A DNA stretch of 25,379 nt, taken from positions 1-25,379 of the forward strand of contig SGPL01000478.1 in assembly GCA_004802705.1 (NCBI GenBank), read 5' to 3'. Source of the DNA: Bondarzewia mesenterica (taxonomy: Eukaryota > Basidiomycota > Agaricomycetes > Russulales > Bondarzewiaceae). Under the pieces are notes generated by a model. It saw only the letters and a list, made by a program, of their open reading frames with translations, ran no database searches and was not told where the DNA came from. The position numbers and the translations under genes are program-made. Shown one piece after another: positions 20,695 to 25,379 of this stretch; positions within the stretch are counted from its first letter, which is position 1, and every line of letters starts with the position of its first letter.

Positions 20695-21768
20695 CTAATA
20701 CTCCTCATTTCCTTCATCAAGATCCTCTTGCCGCGCTCCGATTCCCAGATCCATATCCAGCGCTCCGATTCCCACGTCCATCTCCACATCCTCATTTGCC
20801 TCTTCCTCTTCCTCGTCTTCATCCTCTTCCTCGTCCTCGTCCTCATCCTCGCCCTCTGCGTCTTCGCCCGCATCCTCGCCCGCCTCTACCCACAGTGGCG
20901 GTTCTTCCCTCTCCTCGACCTGTCCTCCAAGCGCCGCAAGCCGTTCACCTTCCTCAAAACCTATGACATGCTCCAGGTCCTCTTTCGAAGGCGGAGGCGG
21001 CGGTAGATTCTGGTCGGGCGGAGACCCGAGGTCGGGGTAGGGCACGGCGCGTGCCTTGCCTTTGCGCTTGGGTTTCTTGCTCGCAGCAGTGCCATTCGTC
21101 GAAGACGCGGGAATTGAGATAGTCGTGGGCGGGACGGGGATGGCACTCGAGCTTGGTTTGCGTTTTCGGATCCTGTCGCGATATACTAGAATGAATAAGT
21201 GAGAGGCGTAATACAATATAGAGGGGGGAAAGGTGGGCGGACACACTTTGAAGTTCGGCCTGCAGTGGCGGGACGAGGTCCGCAAAATCGAGATTTTCGA
21301 GTGCTTTGAGGACGTCTGAGGCAGATATGCTTTTGTGCTGTTTAGAATGCGCGACGTCGTGTGCACTGGACAGAGGGAGGGGATCAGTGGGGATAGGAAA
21401 ACAGTTCGACCGCGCAAGGACACTCGTACGTGGCGGCTGTACAGGCGGTCAATTTTCAGTAAGGTCAAACGCACTGCGTGGGGGACGCACCGAGATAGTT
21501 GATGAAAACGGTCGAGCCTTTCACGAGCGAGAGCACGGTGTCCTTCTGCAACTTGGCGTTCTCTGGGATCTGATTGGGAGCGCGTTCGACGCGTTGTGTT
21601 CAGGTCAGTCGTAAGAAATGTATTATGAAGAGAGGAAAAACGTACTGCGGATTTTGCAATCTTTGTGACGAGCGTCCGGGGAAGCTCGAAGTTCTCAATA
21701 CCTTCTGAGACGGCCTCTTGTTGCGCCAGCGCGGACGCTGGGGCGTTCGTCGAGTCCTTCCTTGGCAT
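20695..21768 (-). CDS. DPB4: Histone-fold protein, DNA polymerase epsilon subunit Dpb4/POLE3 (CHRAC17-like)
   Basis: Exons, minus order: 21768-21646, 21569-21491, 21436-21430, 21365-21247 and 21185-20695; all phases agree and the product is 272 residues. Residues about 28-110 form the H2B-like histone fold: F-E-L-P-R-T-L-V-T-K-I-A-K-S, then L-Q-K-D-T-V-L-S-L-V-K-G-S-T-V-F-I-N-Y-L, A-H-D-V-A-H, and I-S-A-S-D-V-L-K-A-L-E. Family members pair with Dpb3/POLE4 in polymerase epsilon or with CHRAC15 in nucleosome-remodeling complexes, and handle histones at the fork. The C-terminal half has a Lys-rich patch (about 145-153) and a very acidic tail (about 210-244), followed by two copies of a D-x-G-I-G-A motif (about 248-260). 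Acidic tails are known in POLE3. The protein is longer than many homologs because of this tail and the linker before it. Exon 3 is only 7 nt. Confidence 0.92.
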   Translation of the reverse strand: MPRKDSTNAPASALAQQEAVSEGIENFELPRTLVTKIAKSAVRFSSLHNTFLTTDLNTTRRTRSQSDPRERQVAEGHRALARERLDRFHQLSRCVPHAVRLTLLKIDRLYSRHVRVSLRGRTVFLSPLIPSLCPVHTTSRILNSTKAYLPQTSSKHSKISILRTSSRHCRPNFKVCPPTFPPSILYYASHLFILVYRDRIRKRKPSSSAIPVPPTTISIPASSTNGTAASKKPKRKGKARAVPYPDLGSPPDQNLPPPPPSKEDLEHVIGFEEGERLAALGGQVEEREEPPLWVEAGEDAGEDAEGEDEDEDEEEDEDEEEEEANEDVEMDVGIGALDMDLGIGARQEDLDEGNEEY

Positions 21769-22566
21769 AATTCACAATCTCCTGCTCTTGAAATAACACA
21801 GCTGCGTTCGGTTCTTGGGGGGGGGGGGTATACCTGAACAACGTGGGCAAAGGACTGAAGATGCTCGAGGAGAAGGACAAAAGCCTACAAGAGCGTTAAT
21901 AATTACGTGATGTTGTATTACTTGTGTAACTCAACCTGCTACTATCATCTTCGAAAAGCTTCATGATGATGCAACATGTCTAGTTATCCACGGAATCTCT
22001 CATCCTTACTACTGCACGCCGACTCACAGTGCGAGGTAAAATGAGTCAACTCACTAATGGGAACTCACTAATGGGAAGAACGCACTCTTGATTCTTGAAG
22101 ATGGATTCCCAATTACGAATCTACGAGCGAAATTCGTGCGACGTGCATAGCTCTTTGCTCCTTCGCCTTGAAAACGAAACATTCTTTGAGCTTAGGAGGC
22201 CATCAATCTCGTCGTCTGCACGTGCGCGTTGGCAGCTGGGAGCGTTCGCTGCTTTGATACGCCCGACGAGTCTATTGTCTTTTGCGAGGTGAGCAGTGGC
22301 TCAGCTTTTCCATCGACCCAACAAACAATTATACTCTACGTAGGATTGATACAGATGGCGCCCCGCATGGCGCTGGAGATGCATATAAAACACCTTGGCC
22401 TATTTGCATCCATTATTTCGCAGCTCGCACATTGCCTTCCGCCCCATCATAGTCTCGTCGAGAACTGGTTTCTCTGCTTCTCTTAGCTCTAATCTCTTGC
22501 TTTGCGACTCCGGCTGTTTTCTTGCCCAAACTCGTTCCTTGCGGTCAATTCTTCTATTCAGAGATC
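21769..22566. other. Divergent intergenic region before the Egh16-like gene
   Basis: It should contain both promoters. An 11-base G run lies at 21816-21826. A short direct repeat of A-C-T-C-A-C-T-A-A-T-G-G-G-A occurs at about 22049-22075. A TATA box for the right-hand gene is listed separately. ORFs here are short and unsupported. Confidence 0.5.
22383..22390 (+). promoter_or_regulatory. TATA box of the Egh16-like gene
   Basis: A-T-A-T-A-A-A-A, 177 nt before the start codon and followed by a pyrimidine-rich leader. A strong TATA box fits a regulated, highly expressed secreted-protein gene. Confidence 0.55.
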
Positions 22567-23426
22567 ATGTTCTCCAAATCGTTCTTCGCATCGCTTCTTA
22601 TTCTCGCTCTCTCGTCGCAGGTTCATGCGCATGCCTTGATCTCCCCTCCGCTCGGTGTCTCAGGGACGCCCAATGAAAGTGATGTGCAGTTTCCCTCGTC
22701 CAGCGGTCCTTGCGGTAATGTCGACATTGCAAGCAATATCGACTCCTCCACTGCTGTGCCCGCTGCGGCCGATGGCTCATTCGCAGTCACTGTCACAAAC
22801 TTTAACGGGTGAGCCGATGCAGTTCCCCATTATTCTTTTCATCGTTGACCATCTGGATATCATCTTCGGTAATTGAATCAGCGGGGAAGATGGTTCCCGT
22901 CAAATCGTCCGCATGAACATCGATGCTTCAGGCGTTGGCAAAACATTCGCTAGTGGCACAATGCTCGTTAACGGAGAAGTGGTATGTGTTGCTGCCCCAT
23001 ACGCCTAACCTCATCAAGTTCACTGGTGGCTCGTTACAGTCTCCTGCCGGCGCAGGGTCACAACAGCTCTCCGCCCAACTGCCTGCAGGTACCAAGTGCA
23101 AGGGCGGTAAGGCAGAAAACCTTTGTCTTGCCAGTTTCGTCACCGCAGGTTCCTTCGGAAATTGTGTTGTCGTATCTCAGCGCGCTGCCGCTGCCCTTAC
23201 TGGAAACTATACAATCGCTGCCGGGAAATCGTTATCTACTTCGGGAACCGCAACGGTCTCTGTCATGAACCTAACAGCTGCTGCACCAACTGCTACAGCG
23301 AGCGGCGGTGGCTATAAGAGGGACATGGTTTTGAATGATGGCGATAACGCACAGAAGGCGGCCCCTTCTATCCGCTACTGTGGGTTTTGTCATGGCTGGC
23401 TTAGCACCTTTTTTTTTGCTCATTGA
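22567..23426 (+). CDS. Secreted Egh16/Gas1-like protein
   Basis: Exons 22567-22808, 22882-22981 and 23040-23426 (introns 73 and 58 nt) encode 242 residues. A signal peptide is clear: M-F-S-K-S, a hydrophobic core (L-L-I-L-A-L), then likely cleavage after V-H-A. The mature protein begins H-A-L-I-S-P-P-L-G-V, which matches the Egh16-like/Gas1 family. G-P-C-G-N, T-N-F-N-G, N-G-E-V, L-P-A-G-T-K-C, E-N-L-C-L-A-S-F and F-G-N-C-V-V-V-S-Q also fit. These secreted fungal proteins were first found in appressoria of plant pathogens, but they are widespread in saprotrophs and their biochemical role is unknown. After about residue 195 the sequence is Ala/Thr-rich and then unlike the family (C-G-F-C-H-G-W near the end), so the last 30 residues may be affected by an unseen intron or a base error. 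Confidence 0.78.
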
Positions 23427-23876
23427 CAATTGTCATATGGGCTTCTCGCCGCTCCGTTCACGTCCCGTCCGCGTAAGGTATTTTTTCTATTGTTGGTCAG
23501 ATGGATGTCAGGCTTGTACATCATGCAGCATGTGCTTAATTTTATTATTATTTGGTTGTACTAATACATGATCTTGGCGTGCAAGAAAGGAAAAGCTTCA
23601 AACCATCAAAAGTTACAAGTACACTGTGTATGAAAGTGCGGCGTGGCCAAAACTCGTAGAGCGGAGGGCAGTAGAGAGCGGACGTTCGCGCGAGTTGGCG
23701 ATGAACGGACGGCGAAAGAAGGCCGGTAAGACCGTGTCGACAAAAGATTCCCTTCGAGCGTCCTCATGCTTGGCACACATGCTCTATGTGTATGTAAAAA
23801 GATGGAGATTGAGATATACCGTCAGCCCAGTAAATGTGATGCGTGCTCAGGGAAGATACTCACCGCTGTGTTGCTA
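23427..23876. other. Region downstream of the Egh16-like gene; possible alternative last exon on the minus strand
   Basis: The left part is the Egh16-like 3' UTR. On the minus strand, about 23628-23790 stays open for some 56 codons (starting S-M-C-A-K-H-E-D, ending Y-T-V-Y-L) after a usable acceptor (A-C-A-C-A-T-A-G). It could be a final exon of the uncharacterised gene to the right, if splicing removes its in-frame stop. Confidence 0.3.
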
Positions 23877-24407
23877 TCATATCACCTGTATGGCGCGCTG
23901 CATCGGTTGAACCACAGGGAACGTGATCGTCTTGAGGGAGTTGAGTGGCTCGTTGCGAGGGCAGATTTGATAAATCCTGGCAGGGTGGAGCATGAACGTC
24001 TCAACTGTGCTGTGTTGTGGCATGTCGAACCCGAGCGGCTCCAACACATCACGCTGCTCAGTTTCATAAACGCCATCAAAATCAACGTCGACAATGATGA
24101 GGCCAGGGTCTGTCGTGATGCGTGTGCCATCGTGATCAACCCAGTCGAGGAAATATAGGGATGACATAGGAGTGATGCGCGCTCTGACTTGGGAAGTGAC
24201 TGGGAAGGTTTGTGGCTGAGCTGTGCCAAAAGGCGGCCCACGCTGGCAGTGGAGGTGAGCGGAAAATGAGTGTAAACATTAAGATGTACTCGAGAGGAGA
24301 CGAACTGCAAGGTCATATATTGGTATTCCAAGCCTCTGGAATTCCTGACTGCTCAATTCGCCCAATTGCTCCATGCTCAAGTACTGAGGCGATTGTGTTG
24401 TAGTCAT
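23877..24407 (-). CDS. Uncharacterised two-exon gene, 155 residues
   Basis: I do not recognise a family. Exons 24407-24306 and 24242-23877 join in phase 0 across a 63-nt intron (donor G-T-T-C-G-T, as in the Med25-like intron 1). The protein starts M-T-T-T-Q-S-P-Q-Y-L, then E-Q-L-G-E-L-S-S-Q-E-F-Q-R-L-G. The second exon has Y-F-L-D-W-V-D-H-D-G-T and G-L-I-I-V-D-V-D-F-D-G-V-Y, then P-Q-H-S-T-V-E-T-F-M-L-H-P-A. The composition is normal and fits a compact globular protein; there is no signal peptide or membrane segment. The stop follows A-I-Q-V-I. A donor-like G-T-G-A-T-A just before it could instead splice to a further exon to the left. Confidence 0.5.
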
Positions 24408-24580
24408 AGTCGCTGTGGTGGAGGACAAGCTGAAAGAGGGGGGTAGTTTGGGATGAAGTAGAGTGTCTGCACCCTGCCTGTGGCTGCAGTGCGAGACTAT
24501 TAATGTAGGTTTCCGACCATAGGGGTGAGACCTCGGACAGGGTGACTCCGATCCTGATGGGCGATGGGGCCGGTTGGACA

Positions 24581-24724
24581 GCGGATACACTTCTGAATCG
24601 GGTATCCGGATGACTTTCGGCGCCGGAGAATGCTAAATTTGGACAAATATCCGGATGAGGTCGGCTTGTGACCGCGGACAGGACCAAAAAATCCGGACGG
24701 ATGACCCCCTGCGGACAGCGGATC
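24581..24724. repeat. Cluster of repeated T-A-T-C-C-G-G-A-T-G-A motifs
   Basis: The 11-mer T-A-T-C-C-G-G-A-T-G-A is exact at 24603-24613 and 24648-24658. A related A-T-C-C-G-G-A-C-G-G-A-T-G-A lies at 24691-24704, and G-C-G-G-A-C-A-G-C-G-G-A-T at 24711-24723 and G-C-G-G-A-T-A at 24581-24587 echo it. The core T-C-C-G-G-A is self-complementary. Confidence 0.65.
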
Positions 24725-25073
24725 ACCCGCTATGGTCGTAAAACGTTCTCGTGAAGCGTGATTTCATTGGCCGACTCCGCTAGAAATGTAGCTCAGGCGA
24801 TGTAACTTTGAGTTGATTATATAGGGTACACAAAGGGTACATAACTTTGTCGACTCGTGACATATCAAAGAAATGAGCATGCAATGTTGAATGGGGTTTT
24901 TTTGTAAATGGAATCAAATGGATCTACAGTAGTCAGATGCTCACTAAGAGTCACTAAGCCGCAGCGCCGAGTCCGAGCTCCTTACAGAGACTTTGCTCTT
25001 ACTGTGCACTCCTTCCGCGAGCGGATGACGCAAGTCGACTACGTCCTCGCGAATCTATGCAAACACCTCAGAG

Positions 25074-25080
25074 TATATAA
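25074..25080 (+). promoter_or_regulatory. TATA box of the right-edge oxidoreductase gene
   Basis: T-A-T-A-T-A-A, about 80 nt before the start codon, a normal distance for a fungal TATA promoter with a short leader. Confidence 0.6.
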
Positions 25081-25153
25081 AGCAGGCTTGTCATGGAGTT
25101 CTCCTCCTGAACCTTTCCGGCCACTTTATTTCGAATACATTTTGTGAGTCCAA

Positions 25154-25379
25154 ATGGCTTTGCGTCCCATTTTCGTCGTCGCGGGTGTGGGCAATGCTAC
25201 CGGTACGACCACATTATCTTTTGCTCCGGTCCGCGAAGTTAACGAGAGGACTCTGCCTTTTCAGGGACCGGAGGCGCAACTGCGTAGGCCCCTCATGCTG
25301 GATTACTCCACGTTGGCGGAAGACTGACTACGGCGGAACAAAATGTGCATTCCAGTCGCCTTTTCTCTAAAGCAGGTTA
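25154..25379 (+). CDS. NAD(P)-binding Rossmann-fold oxidoreductase, SDR type (5' part only)
   Basis: Exons 25154-25202, 25265-25283 (19 nt) and 25356 to the right edge, introns 62 and 72 nt, all in phase. The 31 visible residues begin M-A-L-R-P-I-F-V-V-A-G-V-G-N-A-T-G and continue T-G-G-A-T-A-R-L-F-S-K-A-G-Y. This is a beta strand, a Gly-rich nucleotide-binding loop and a helix, the start of a short-chain dehydrogenase/reductase domain. Neither the active-site Y-x-x-x-K nor the substrate can be seen because the gene leaves the window. The second exon acceptor could instead be placed at the last A-G of the window, but only the model given restores the family sequence. Confidence 0.8.

Larger units (their letters stand above)
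24408..25153. other. Divergent intergenic region with ATCCG-type repeats
   Basis: It should hold the promoters of the uncharacterised gene (left) and the oxidoreductase (right). The 24580-24725 part has repeated A-T-C-C-G-based motifs, listed separately. The rest is AT-richer and no ORF is supported. Confidence 0.5.

Noticed and set aside
21816..21826. 11-base G run as a G-quadruplex or regulatory element
   Set aside because: A single homopolymer in a window with evidence of run-length errors; its true length is not reliable.

Overview
This window looks like ordinary nuclear DNA from a filamentous basidiomycete, most likely an Agaricomycete. The genes are closely spaced on both strands. They are broken by many short GT-AG introns, mostly 47-110 nt. 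The recognisable proteins (Mediator Med25-type VWA, Whi2-like, Lto1, copper amine oxidase, eIF1, an Lsh/DDM1-type remodeler, Dpb4/POLE3, an Egh16-like secreted protein, a Rossmann oxidoreductase) fit that lineage. I see no rRNA, tRNA, CRISPR or intact transposon. All exon structures were built by hand from splice signals, reading-phase agreement and family resemblance. They are models without transcript support.

Layout, left to right: a Med25-like gene (-) runs off the left edge and shares a 270-bp divergent promoter with a Whi2-like stress regulator (+). A 2.7-kb gene-poor stretch of cryptic simple sequence follows, then an Lto1 homolog (+). An 11-exon copper amine oxidase (-) is followed by a gene-poor region holding one uncharacterised four-exon gene (-). 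Next are eIF1/SUI1 (+) and, convergent with it, an Lsh/DDM1/Irc5-type SNF2 ATPase (-). An unknown RS- and SP-rich 728-residue protein (+) is divergent from the remodeler and convergent with a Dpb4/POLE3-like histone-fold protein (-). The right end has a secreted Egh16-like protein (+), an uncharacterised two-exon gene (-) with a repeat-bearing 5' flank, and the first three exons of an NAD(P)-binding oxidoreductase (+) that runs off the right edge.

The genes do not form an obvious pathway or cluster. Several belong to core nuclear or translation functions (Mediator, eIF1, Lto1 in ABCE1 Fe-S maturation, POLE3 and Lsh in chromatin and replication), but their neighbourhood gives no evidence of joint action. 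I found no convincing new multi-gene system. The points most worth following up are the three genes I cannot assign to a family, a set of very small exons (7, 15, 19, 20 and 23 nt), a C-terminal L-S-F tripeptide on the Lto1 homolog that fits the known Fe-S targeting signal, and five one-base frame breaks inside conserved exons of three genes, which look more like sequence errors than gene decay.
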